From NCBI RefSeq assembly GCF_029211185.1, contig NZ_JARGDO010000005.1, forward strand, positions 1-64,000: a stretch of 64,000 nucleotides of DNA, in the 5' to 3' direction. How positions within the stretch are numbered: the first letter of the stretch is position 1; the number at the start of each line of letters is the position of its first letter. This document shows, one piece after another, positions 30,414 to 39,046 of this stretch. The notes beneath the pieces are model-generated. The model had not been told where the DNA came from, searched no databases, and saw only the letters and a list, made by a program, of their open reading frames with translations. Origin of the DNA: Tessaracoccus caeni. Lineage in GTDB: Bacteria > Actinomycetota > Actinomycetes > Propionibacteriales > Propionibacteriaceae. The translations under genes and the position numbers were made by a program.

Positions 30414-31268
30414 TCAGACGTCGAGATGCTTGCGGAGAAAGTCGTCGACGATGTCGAGAACCGGCCCGCTGAAGAACGCACCGGCACCGTGCCCAGCACC
30501 CTCGAGGCGGTATAGCTCGGCCTCGTGGCCTGCGTCGACCAGCGCTTGACCCAGGATCGCGCTCTGCTCGAACGGGACGCCCGGATCCTCGCTGCCATGC
30601 ATGAGGAGAAAGGGCGGGAGGGGCCCTTCGGTTGCGGGCCGGATGTAGGTCGAGGCGGTAGCAGAGGCGGCCAACTCAGGGTGCTGCTTGGGGTCGAAGC
30701 CGCCGAGGAGGTCGTCGCAGGCGTCGTCATCGGGCATCCGCGCGATGTCGCTCGGTCCGTAGAAGCTGACGACCGCGCCGATGCCAAGTGGCTCAACATC
30801 GTGCACGCCAGGGGCGTCCGCAGTGCCATCGGTGATAGCGGCGAGCGCGGCCAAATGCCCGCCCGAGGAGTCGCCCCAGAGCGCGATGCGGTCAACGTCG
30901 ACGCGGAACTGCTCGGCGTTCTCATGCAGGAACCGAACGGCAGCCCGTACATCCTCGATCTGTGCGGGGAACGGGGCGATCTCGGTCGGCCGGTGTTCGA
31001 CGATGGCGACGACGTAGCCGCGTCGCGCGAACTGCGACAGGGCCACGAGCCACTGCCCGAGTTGCTGCCAACGCCAGCCGGAGCCCTGGATGAACGCGAT
31101 GGTCGGGTAGCGGGTGTCGCTGAACCAGTCCGGTATCGGTGGCCAGACGACCTGAAGGCGCAACGGGTCGCCCGAGGGGCGGGCGTACGGCACATTCAGC
31201 CAGACGACACCGTGTTCGTGTTCCGCCGAGCCGTCGAGAGTCTTGATCTCCACTGGACTCACGCGCAC
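30414..31268 (-). CDS. Alpha/beta hydrolase, BD-FAE/lipase-like esterase
   Basis: A 284-residue cytoplasmic esterase. The oxyanion motif is replaced by IQGSGWRW, the nucleophile lies in GDSSGGHLA (Ser near 132), the acid Asp in HGSEDPGVPF and the His in GAGHGAG. This matches the BD-FAE/prolyl-oligopeptidase-like group that acts on small esters. It stands alone between the FitAB module and decayed insertion sequences, which suggests that it is cargo of the mobile region. Confidence 0.82.
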   Translation of the reverse strand: MRVSPVEIKTLDGSAEHEHGVVWLNVPYARPSGDPLRLQVVWPPIPDWFSDTRYPTIAFIQGSGWRWQQLGQWLVALSQFARRGYVVAIVEHRPTEIAPFPAQIEDVRAAVRFLHENAEQFRVDVDRIALWGDSSGGHLAALAAITDGTADAPGVHDVEPLGIGAVVSFYGPSDIARMPDDDACDDLLGGFDPKQHPELAASATASTYIRPATEGPLPPFLLMHGSEDPGVPFEQSAILGQALVDAGHEAELYRLEGAGHGAGAFFSGPVLDIVDDFLRKHLDV

Positions 31269-31571
31269 ATGCTAGCGTGCCATCCACGATCTTGCGGCAG
31301 AAACAATGCAGAAACAGCGGAGCACTCAGAGCCTCCACGCAGGTTTCGTTGCCAAGACCTCCGAGCCCAGGTCACAGCCATCCACTCATACTCTCGGATC
31401 CACAAGGGCCGTGGAAAACGGCTCAAAAGGAACACCACCGGACGAAATAAACCCAGAAGACAGATCAGCGATACACGGATATGGACACTCTATTCGAGGA
31501 TCTGGGTCAATCCGTAGCGACTGATCTGGTACCGGAACTTCAACGGGGACTCCCAGGCCAATACCCCCGCA
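31269..31571. other. Non-coding strip at the edge of the insertion-sequence graveyard
   Basis: No gene was found here. The stretch separates the esterase from an ISAs1-type remnant and is lower in GC and codon bias than its surroundings. A short plus-strand reading near 31525-31560 (WYRNFNGDSQA) may be a fragment of a lost gene. I cannot assign it. Confidence 0.4.
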
Positions 31572-32135
31572 TAACGCGTCCATCGTCACGACCACCCCGG
31601 TCAGGTTCATCAGGCCTAGTAGATGCCGGGTTGCGGGGATCTCGTTCGATTTATCATCGACTTGAGTTTGGCCAAGGACCACACCGTCGACGTGGGTGCA
31701 GGCGGCCACCAAATGCGGGGCCCTCGCGTCACCGTCACGGGCGCCGCGCACGGTTTCCCGTCCAACCCGATCACCAGCCGGCCAGCGCTCGTGGTTGCGC
31801 GCATCCTCAGCCACGCGCCGCAGACCCACGAGAAGGTCTCGGCGTCCAACGCTTCGATCACACGCCGAAATGTTGCTTCACTGACGATTGCTCGCGGGAT
31901 ACCCGAGCCGGGTCAGGATCTCGATCCCGGTGTCGGCAGCGTAGTCAGCGATCGCGTACACCGACTTCGCGCCAGTGGCGACCGCAGCGACCGCGAGCGC
32001 GAGGATCACCGGCAGCGCGTGTCGTCGCCCCCGCGCTTTACGGGGATCGGGGATATGGGTGAACAGTTGGGACAATCGGGCGGCGCGCAAGACTTTCGGG
32101 TCGACAGCACACGCCGCGACAGGGGAAGATGTCAC
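31572..32135 (-). pseudogene. ISAs1-family transposase remnant, frameshifted
   Basis: Two reading frames together give an ISAs1 transposase. The N-terminal part (from 32135) has IPDPRKARGRRHALPVIL and the SVYAIADYA region of the associated domain. The middle (31616-31861) has FSWVCGAWLRM and RLVIGLDGK. After another shift, the third piece has TVRGARDGDARAPHLVAA and NEIPATRHLL up to VVTMDAL. Beyond that the similarity stops abruptly, so the 3' third is missing. Two frameshifts and the truncation show that it is dead. Confidence 0.75.
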
Positions 32136-32339
32136 CGGACGCGGTTCCTTGGCTCGAGGGTTGGACGTTGAACACCCACATCCTCACCAGCGGGACCGCG
32201 TCCCTGCCGTTCGCCACGCCGCGAACCACACAAACCACCTAGTCAGGCACCTTTACACCCGACTTTGACGGCACCCTGGGCAAGACACTAAGGCGTTCGA
32301 CCCAACTCAGGCCAGTTGGCCGACCTCGAACTATGACAC

Positions 32340-32667
32340 CGTCGCCGGGCCCGTTGCGAGGACCGGATCCGGATCGCGAAAGACACCGGACTGAGGCAAC
32401 CTGCCCCTGCATGGCTTCGCCCAGAACCAGATCTGATGCGCCATCGTCGCGCCGGCCTGTGAACTGACCACCTGGATGCAACTCCTCGCTCTCACCGGTA
32501 ACGCCCGCCGGTGGGAACCCAAACGACTACGCCACCGCCTGTTCAGCATCAGCGCACTCGTGGGCCGCGGGGGACGCCAGACCAGGCTCCACTATCCCCA
32601 GCATCACCCCTGGGTAGGCGTCCTCACGGCCGCCCTCACGGTCCTGGCCGCGATCGGGCATACCTAA
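32340..32667 (+). pseudogene. IS1380-family transposase C-terminal remnant
   Basis: The plus strand reads LPLHGFAQNQI, a stop where IS1380 enzymes have Trp, then CAIVAPACELTTWMQLLAL and LTGNARRWEPKRLRHRLFSI, ending PQHHPWVGVLTAALTVLAAI. This is the usual C-terminus of actinobacterial IS1380 transposases. A frameshift lies just upstream near 32390. About three quarters of the gene is absent. The right end of the element may extend to about 32847. Confidence 0.7.
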
Positions 32668-32865
32668 CCCCGCCCACCAAAACCCGTTCCGAGAAGCAGA
32701 AATGCCCAGGGAGCCGTGGAACCCCTCGCCCCACCCGGTGCACCACCCGGCGAAACTGTCGTACTCGTACACCACAATCAGACTCACACGACGGTCACAG
32801 CCCGCCACCGGCGACCGAGAAGCCGCCCATGAAAGATCGAGGCTAGACCGGAAGCCGCCTTCCCT

Positions 32866-33564
32866 TCATTTGAGGGAAGCGAAGCCCTCGAGTACGAAGT
32901 TGGTCTTCTTCCTTAGTGCCTGGTTGAGGCGGTCATCGTCATACATGCGACACGCCGGCTCAATCGCGATGAGGGCAGGCCTCCAGAAGATGAATCCTTC
33001 AGGAACCGCTGTGTCGTCGCTGCAGCATATGACGATGTCATTCCCCCAGAAATCATCGTCCCGAATGGCGATCTTCTCAAGCATCTGGCGCGTGTACTGA
33101 TATCGGGCCTCCATGGCCTCTTGGATGGCGAGATCCCGCTTATCAGTTGGAAGATGGTGGAGTGTCTGATTAGGTCCGAATGCAGTGTCGCAGAAGTTTG
33201 TATAGTCCCGGCTGAAGTTCTGGTGCGCGTGCCAGAACTCATCCAACGTCTTCGACAACGAATGAAGGTTCTTCCCGTCAACGATTTCAAGCGCGTAGAA
33301 TAGCTTCAGATTCGTGATTCCACGCGCGAGGTAGTCTCGGTCGAAGTACCGGGCGTCATGGGGGTTTTCCTGCTGAACTCGCCAGACAATCTTGACGTAG
33401 TCATTAGAATCATTGATGTGCGTTAGTCCCGAGAGAACGCGTTCGTCACTTATGATGTATCCGTCCTGCCATGCTTCTCTGAATTGGAGCCGCGATATCT
33501 CGAGGATGGATAGGATCTCCTCGTCCGTGAAATAGCTCCAGGACGGTTTGGTATCGTCGATCAT
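32866..33564 (-). CDS. Hypothetical protein with a DEFWH...HH-P motif (glycine-rich-domain-like)
   Basis: A 232-residue soluble protein. GAGAGGAG before ATG 33564 decides the start. Residues about 105-140 read LDEFWHAHQNFSRDYTNFC, followed by FG and LHHLP. This resembles the W-H...Y-x-x-F-C...F-G...H-H-x-P signature of small glycine-rich-domain/DUF1399-like proteins, which may bind metal. The N-terminus (TDEEILSILEISRLQFREAW) looks helical. Codon use is clearly less GC-rich than in neighbouring genes, and broken insertion sequences flank it on both sides, so recent transfer is likely. Function unknown. Confidence 0.65.
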   Translation of the reverse strand: MIDDTKPSWSYFTDEEILSILEISRLQFREAWQDGYIISDERVLSGLTHINDSNDYVKIVWRVQQENPHDARYFDRDYLARGITNLKLFYALEIVDGKNLHSLSKTLDEFWHAHQNFSRDYTNFCDTAFGPNQTLHHLPTDKRDLAIQEAMEARYQYTRQMLEKIAIRDDDFWGNDIVICCSDDTAVPEGFIFWRPALIAIEPACRMYDDDRLNQALRKKTNFVLEGFASLK

Positions 33565-33740
33565 GACACCAGCTCCTCTCGTCGCATGACGGTGCTCATC
33601 CGCTTTCGCCAAAATCTACTTCACGGCACTCGCCACGTCAACGGGCAACGGGCAACGGCATCCTCCGGGCAGTGTCGGGTTGCGGTTGACTCGACTTTGC
33701 ACAGCATTCCCAATCGATCGGCAGGATGCGTGGGTTGTGA

Positions 33741-33956
33741 GTGAACCCCGCCACTCACGACCCACTCCTCCCCGCCGCCACCCGACTCAACCCCGACGGG
33801 GGCCGCACCTACCGGCTCACCAACACGCTCCACGATGCAGACCCGTTCCGGCGCCTCCGCATCCGCGGCCAAGCCAGCGGGCCGGAGGAGCTGGCCGACT
33901 ACCTCGCCGCACTCAACCTTGTCACCGGCACCCCTAACCTCGATTCATCCTTGTAG
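33741..33956 (+). other. Short open frame, possible gene fragment
   Basis: A 71-codon frame starting with GTG, with natural-looking high-GC codon use (for example DPLLPAATRLNPDGGRTYRL). It has no obvious ribosome site and ends at the border of ISL3-like sequence. I do not recognise it; it may be the tail of a gene cut by insertion. The rest of 33565-34010 shows no gene. Confidence 0.3.
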
Positions 33957-34010
33957 AGCTATCTTCTCCTCCAAAAAGATCATTGGTCGTCTTTCGTCGA
34001 CGCATGCAAT

Positions 34011-34300
34011 CGGGCTCTTCGCATTTGAGGGTGTGGATAGCTCGCGTGGTAGCTGAGGGCGTGTCGCTGGTGAGGTAGGGGTCGAGGCCTCCAGGATGGA
34101 AGTTCCTTACGCTGTCCATCAAGAAGACCTCGACTGTGCGCAACGCTACCTTCACTGCCCCTGATCTGACCACCTTCTGCCGTCTTGACGAGCTCGGTCT
34201 CGAAGCCCTGGGCCAGCATGTCACTGCTCGGCGGGCAGTGATCGCGTGCCGGGTCGTCGCACCGGATGACTGGTGCCGGGGGTGTGGCTGCCGAGGGTGT
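34011..34300 (+). mobile_element. ISL3-family element, left end and truncated transposase
   Basis: The segment begins with GGGCTCTTCGCATTTGAGGG, similar to ISL3 terminal repeats. A frame from GTG 34136 encodes FCRLDELGLEALGQHV and ACRVVAPDDWCRGCGCRG, the zinc-ribbon start of ISL3 transposases. It breaks off after about 55 codons where another insertion-sequence fragment begins. Confidence 0.65.
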
Positions 34301-34303
34301 GGC

Positions 34304-34356
34304 TGCCGACCAGGGATGGCTCTATCTGGCCACTGTGATCGATCTCGCAACCCGTG
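34304..34356 (+). mobile_element. IS3-family orfB scrap
   Basis: A 15-codon reading, QGWLYLATVIDLATR, matches the strand before the second half of the IS3 integrase core. It is fused directly to the ISL3 fragment on its left and to an IS21-type end on its right. It is a different copy from the larger IS3 fragment downstream, which covers the same core region. Confidence 0.55.
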
Positions 34357-34434
34357 TCGCCGACACGTGAAAACTGACCCCTGGGTGTCGGATGAAACCT
34401 GACCCCTTTCCTGAACCCTGGGAGGGTGATCAAG

Positions 34435-35250
34435 ATGGAAGATTGGGCAGAGATCCGTCGGCTGTATCGGGCTGAGGGGGTGCCGATCAAGGAGATCGCG
34501 CGCAGGCTTGGTGTGGCGCGGAACACAGTGCGTGCGGCGTTGGCGTCAAGCGAGCCACCGCGATATGCGCGGCCGGCGAAGGGATCGATCGTGGACGCGG
34601 TCGAGCCGCGGATCCGCGCGTTGCTCGCGGAGTATCCGACGATGCCGGCCACGGTGATCGCGGAACGGATCGGTTGGACGAGGTCGATCACGGTACTCAA
34701 GGACAGGGTACGTGCGATCCGTCCGGAGTACCGGGGCGTGGATCCGGTGGATCGGATCGTGCACGAGCCCGGCGACACCATGCAGTGCGACCTGTGGTTC
34801 CCGGAGCCGAGGATCCCGGTCGGTGGTGGCCAGTTGGCGATGCTGCCGGTGTTGGTGATGACTCTGGCCTACTCGCGTTACATCAGCGCGCGGATGATCC
34901 CGACCCGGAGCGCGGGTGACATCCTCGCGGGCATGTGGGTACTGCTCGCCGGGCTGGGTGCGGTCACGAAACGGTTGTGGTGGGACCGGGAATCAGCGAT
35001 CGGTGGCGGGGGCACGGTGACCGCTTCGGCGGCTGCGTTCGCTGGGACGCTCGCGACCCGGATCGTGCTCGCCCCGCCCCGTGATCCGGAGTTTAAGGGC
35101 ATGGTCGAGCGGCATAACGGCTTCGAGTCCTCGTTCCTACCGGGGCGCTCGTTCACCAGCCCCAAGGACTTCAACACCCAACTCACCGACTGGCTACCCC
35201 GGGCGAACCAGCGGCTGGTGCGCTCGTTAGCGCCGGCGACCGGCTCGGGA
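34435..35250 (+). pseudogene. IS21-family transposase IstA, 3' truncated, no IstB
   Basis: About 270 codons. The N-terminal helix-turn-helix reads EIRRLYRAEGVPIKEIARRL and GVARNTVRAAL. The integrase core keeps all three acids: GDTMQCDLWF, LWWDRESAIG and EFKGMVERHNGF. Upstream, at 34360-34405, the directly repeated TGAAAC-TGACCCC motif is the IS21-type terminus. The C-terminal domain and the istB ATPase gene are missing; the frame runs into IS3 sequence near 35250. It cannot transpose alone. Confidence 0.75.
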
Positions 35251-35296
35251 GCCGGCGGGAAACCGACCGACCACCTAAGCGTTGATCTGGCGGCGC

Positions 35297-36068
35297 CGAC
35301 GCGGCACTGGCCGCGCGGATCCGAGTGCTGCAAGACCCCGCCCAGGGCGGCGACCGCGCCTACGGGGCACCACGGATCACCGCCGACCTCAACGAGAACG
35401 CGCCCGTGGGCGAGCGGGTCAACCACAAACGCGTCGCGCGTGTGATGCGCGAGAACGCTCTGGCCGGCATCCGCCTCAGGCGCCGGATGAAGACCACGAT
35501 CCCGGACCAGTCCGGCAGGCGGTTCCCTGACCTGTTGGGCCGCGATTTCAGCGTCGGGGAGCCAGGCCGTCGCTACGTCGGTGACATCACCTACCTGCCG
35601 ATCGCCGACGGCAGCACCCTGTATTTCGCGTCGTGTATCGATCTGGGCTCGCGCAAGCTCGCCGGCTGGGCGATGGCCGGCCACATGCGCACCGAGCTCG
35701 TCACCGACGCCCTGAAAGCCGCGTGGCGCGAGCGCGGCTGCCTCGCCGGCGCGGTGTTTCACTCAGACCACGGGTCTGTCTACACCTCGAAGTCCTACAC
35801 CACGCTCTGCCAGGACCTCGGCGTGGTCCAGTCGATGAGCCAGGTCGGCTCCAGCGCGGACAACGCCCTCGCCGAGTCGTTCAACGCGACGCTCAAGCGC
35901 GAACTGCTCGACGGCGCACCCGCGTTCCCCGACCAGGCCACGGCCTACCGGGCCGTGTTCCGGTGGGCGAACCGCTACAACACGCGAAGGCGGCACTCCG
36001 CGATCGGCAGCATCACCCCGAACGCCTACGAGACGACCGTCTCCGCTACGCTCGGGGAAGCGGCATAA
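35297..36068 (+). pseudogene. IS3-family transposase OrfB, 5' truncated
   Basis: About 255 codons of an IS3 integrase. YGAPRITADL of the HTH_21 region is present, then the DDE acids in RRYVGDITYLP, VFHSDHGSVYTS and ALAESFNATLKRE, ending with RWANRYNTRRRHSAIG. The catalytic domain is intact, but orfA and the first part of orfB are missing at the IS21 junction. Expression would need a start from the neighbouring fragment, so I call it a pseudogene. Confidence 0.75.
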
Positions 36069-36468
36069 CCGAAATGACACCGTGTCCAAGAACCAGGGCC
36101 AAGGCCCTTCTATTAGGTCAACACGGGTGGGCTGGGATAGCCGACCGGTGTCCCCCTGTGGGGTGTGGTGCGGACAGGTCTCCTTGATGACACGACACCA
36201 ACTGCTGTCACGCGGGGTGCCGGTCGGGCCTCGAAAGAGTCACGACCACATCCATGGGGGAAACCGGCACGGCTAACCCTGCCAGCTGAGCCCCAGGCCA
36301 GCCACCACCAAATACTCACAGCCTCGAAGTACGAGGTCCCGGGCAGAAGCCTCGACAATCAAGAAAGCGCGAAGCACACCATAGATACTCCTTGAGGAAC
36401 GAGCCCCCAGGCCGAAACCTCAAAAGGAGTATCCGGCGGCCGAAAGCGGAACCCGCGTCCGCACGGGG
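36069..36468. other. 400-bp non-coding strip with a hairpin, possible insertion-sequence end
   Basis: No convincing gene. The first 40 bases may be the right end of the IS3 element (ACCGTGTCCAAGAACCAGGG). From 36110 on there is structured, high-GC non-coding DNA. Near its end GATACTCC-TTGAGG (36384-36397) pairs with CCTC-AAAA-GGAGTATC (36418-36433). The CACACCATAGATACTCC stretch is reminiscent of IS110-type ends, whose non-coding flank encodes bridge RNA. No IS110 transposase is present. Confidence 0.4.
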
Positions 36469-38394
36469 TCACATCTCGATGACCTCGCCCGTGGTCAGGT
36501 TGATGGCCTCACCACCGGTTCCTGCCACGGCCTCCTTAACCGCCTTCGCCAAGGTCGGGCCGAAGCCGGGAACCTGGGCGATCTCGTCTTCCGACGCCGC
36601 ACGCAGCTTTCGGAGGCTGCCGAAGTAGGCCAGCAGGGCCTTGCGGCGCATCTCACCAAGACCTGACACGTCGTCGAGGATCGACTCCACGGCGTGCTTG
36701 GCCCGGCGTCCCCGGTGGTGGGTGATGGCGAAGCGGTGGGCCTCGTCGCGCAGGCGCTGCAGCAGATACAGGCCCTCGGACGCTCGCGGCAAAATCACCG
36801 GGAACTCCTCCCCCGGCAGCCACACCTCCTCCAGGCGCTTGGCCAACCCACAGAGGGCGATCTCATCGGAGAGCCCCAACCGCTCCAGCACCTCCGCCGC
36901 CGCGTTCACCTGGGGAAGGCCGCCGTCGACGACGATGAGCGCCGGGGCGTAGGCGAACTTGCGGGCGCTGCGGGTGGTGGCATCGATCAGCTCGACGTCT
37001 CCCGAGCGCTCCTCGACCAGCCGGCGCAGCCGCCGCGAGAGCACCTCGTCCATGGCCGCGACGTCGTTCGAGCCCTCGAAAGACTTGATCACGAAACGCC
37101 GATACTCGCTCTTGCGGGCCAGACCGTCCTCGAACACCACCATCGAGCCCACCACCTCGGTGCCCATCGTGTGCGAGATGTCGTAACCCTCGATGCGCAG
37201 CGGCGGCGCATCGAGCCCCAGCGCCTCGGCCAACTCGTCCAGGGCCGCGTTGCGGGTGGTCACATCGGTGGCACGCTTGGTTCGGGACCGCTGCAGCGCT
37301 AACTCGGCATTTCTCACGACGGTATCCAGCAGTCGCCGCTTCTCACCGCGCAATGGCACCTTGATCGTCACCGGTCCGCCGCGCCGCTCGGCCAGGTAGT
37401 CGACGAGCACCTGATCAGCCTCCACCGAGCTGAGGATCATGGGCGGGATCTGCAGGTCGCGGTCCTCGTAGAGCTGCTCGAGGAAGGCCTCCAGCAGGCC
37501 CGTGAGTGGCCTATCATCGGCACGATCGGCTATCCAGCCGCGTTCCCCGAGAATCCGCCCGTCGACGATATGGAAGGCCTGCACCGCCACCTGCTGGCCG
37601 TCGTCGGCGAACCCGACGATGTCGGTGCGGGTGCCCTCGTTCAGCACCACCGAGTTCTTCTCCCCCACCTTCTTTAGCGCCCCCAGCGAGTCGCGCAGCA
37701 GGGCTGCCCGCTCGAAGTTGAGCTCGGCCGAGGCCTTGTACATCTCGTTCTCGACCTTGCCGATCATCGCGTCGGTGTTGCCGGCCATGAACGAGCAGAA
37801 ATCGGAGACGATCTCGCGATGCTCCTCCGGGCTCACCCGGCCGACGCACGGTGCGGAGCATTTGCCGATGTCACCCAGCAGGCACGCCCTCCCCGACGAC
37901 TGGGCGCGGTTGAACACGCCCTTGGTGCAGGAGCGCATGGGGAACACGCGCAGCATCAGGTCGACGGTGTCGCGAATGGCCCAGGCCTGGCCGAACGGGC
38001 CGAAGTAGCGGGTGCCTCGCTGCTTTGCCCCCCGCCCGACGAAGACACGCGGGAACTCCTCCGACCAGGTGATCGCCAGCCACGGATAGGACTTGTCGTC
38101 GCGGTACTTGACGTTGAACCGAGGGTCGAACTGCTGGATCCAGGTGTACTCCAGCTGCAAGGCCTCGAGTTCGTTGGCCACCACCGTCCAATCCACCCGC
38201 GCGGCGGTGCGCACCATCGTCTGGGTGCGGAAGTGGAGCGCCGACGGGTCGGCGAAGTAGGAGTTGAGACGCTGACGCAGGTTCTTGGCCTTGCCCACGT
38301 AGAGCACCGTGCCGAAAGCGTCGAAGAACCGATAGACGCCGGGATCCGTGGGAATGGAACCCTGCGCGGGGCGGTACGTCGAAGGATCGGCCAT
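36469..38394 (-). CDS. uvrC: Excinuclease ABC subunit C
   Basis: Makes both incisions in nucleotide excision repair. The 641-residue protein has an N-terminal GIY-YIG nuclease ([20 protein letters not shown], residues 19-38), a Cys-containing stretch ([13 protein letters not shown]), a UVR domain that binds UvrB (about 205-240), an RNase-H-like nuclease ([20 protein letters not shown], then [14 protein letters not shown]), and C-terminal helix-hairpin-helix motifs ([20 protein letters not shown]). The ATG is seven bases after a PafBC-type -10 box, so the message is nearly leaderless. It is often adjacent to rapZ in other actinobacteria; here 30 kb separates them. Confidence 0.97.
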   Translation of the reverse strand: MADPSTYRPAQGSIPTDPGVYRFFDAFGTVLYVGKAKNLRQRLNSYFADPSALHFRTQTMVRTAARVDWTVVANELEALQLEYTWIQQFDPRFNVKYRDDKSYPWLAITWSEEFPRVFVGRGAKQRGTRYFGPFGQAWAIRDTVDLMLRVFPMRSCTKGVFNRAQSSGRACLLGDIGKCSAPCVGRVSPEEHREIVSDFCSFMAGNTDAMIGKVENEMYKASAELNFERAALLRDSLGALKKVGEKNSVVLNEGTRTDIVGFADDGQQVAVQAFHIVDGRILGERGWIADRADDRPLTGLLEAFLEQLYEDRDLQIPPMILSSVEADQVLVDYLAERRGGPVTIKVPLRGEKRRLLDTVVRNAELALQRSRTKRATDVTTRNAALDELAEALGLDAPPLRIEGYDISHTMGTEVVGSMVVFEDGLARKSEYRRFVIKSFEGSNDVAAMDEVLSRRLRRLVEERSGDVELIDATTRSARKFAYAPALIVVDGGLPQVNAAAEVLERLGLSDEIALCGLAKRLEEVWLPGEEFPVILPRASEGLYLLQRLRDEAHRFAITHHRGRRAKHAVESILDDVSGLGEMRRKALLAYFGSLRKLRAASEDEIAQVPGFGPTLAKAVKEAVAGTGGEAINLTTGEVIEM

Positions 38395-38401
38395 GGCTCC
38401 G

Positions 38402-38424
38402 ATGATAGGCCCGACCTCCGACAG
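38402..38424 (-). promoter_or_regulatory. PafBC/RecA-NDp-type promoter of uvrC
   Basis: On the minus strand CTGTCGGAG (38416-38424), eight bases, then TATCAT (38402-38407). Seven bases separate the -10 from the uvrC ATG. It matches the mycobacterial LexA-independent damage promoter (TTGTCRGTG-N8-TAnnnT). Confidence 0.75.
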
Positions 38425-38453
38425 CGCGGACAGCCCGCCGGTAGGCTTGACGC

Positions 38454-39041
38454 ATGAACCAAGACCACGACGTCCGCCGTGCTGCTGCGGCGGAGTACCG
38501 GATCCAGATCCGCCGCTTCGCGCGACGGGGCAAGATCGCGCTCGTGGTGCGGATCGTCACCAGCATCGTCGCGGTGGTGATGGTGGGAATCGGCGCGGTG
38601 TTCGTGCTGAGCTCGATCACCAATGTGCCCGGATCGCACCTGGCGCAGCGCTACATCCCAGGCCTCGACGGCTCCATCAGCATCCAGACGGAGGGCACCT
38701 ACGCGGTGACCAACACGGAGGGCCCGCTCCCTGAATGCACGGTGGCAGATAGAGATGGCACGCAACTGCCGCTCACCGAGGTGACGGTCGAGGGCAATCC
38801 TCCGCTCCCTGCCTCGCTCTTCGACGCTCCCGCCGGCAACTATCTGGTGACCTGCGACGGCGGAGCCCAGCAGGTGACGGTCTACTCGTACGAGTCGATC
38901 GACATTGTCCAGTACCGCTATCTGCGCCTGATCCTTCAGGCACTGCCGTTCCTCGCCGCCGCAGCCATCGCGTTCTGGGGCGGAAAGTACGCCGCCAACC
39001 GCATCCGGCCCGAATCGATGCGGCCGGTCATCCCGAACTAG
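38454..39041 (+). CDS. Two-helix membrane protein of unknown function
   Basis: A 195-residue protein with a basic N-terminus ([12 protein letters not shown]), one transmembrane helix at about 30-55, an extracytoplasmic domain of about 105 residues with two Cys (PECTV and LVTCDGG) that may form a disulfide, and a second helix at about 160-178. The topology is N-in, C-in. No family is recognised. It diverges from uvrC, sharing the intergenic region with the damage promoter, and converges on uvrA with a 5-bp gap. Confidence 0.7.
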   Translation: MNQDHDVRRAAAAEYRIQIRRFARRGKIALVVRIVTSIVAVVMVGIGAVFVLSSITNVPGSHLAQRYIPGLDGSISIQTEGTYAVTNTEGPLPECTVADRDGTQLPLTEVTVEGNPPLPASLFDAPAGNYLVTCDGGAQQVTVYSYESIDIVQYRYLRLILQALPFLAAAAIAFWGGKYAANRIRPESMRPVIPN

Positions 39042-39046
39042 CTCAC

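Noticed and set aside
34435-36068. One continuous transposase gene from IS21 to IS3
   Set aside because: Two different families in different frames meet near 35250-35297, so they are separate fragments.
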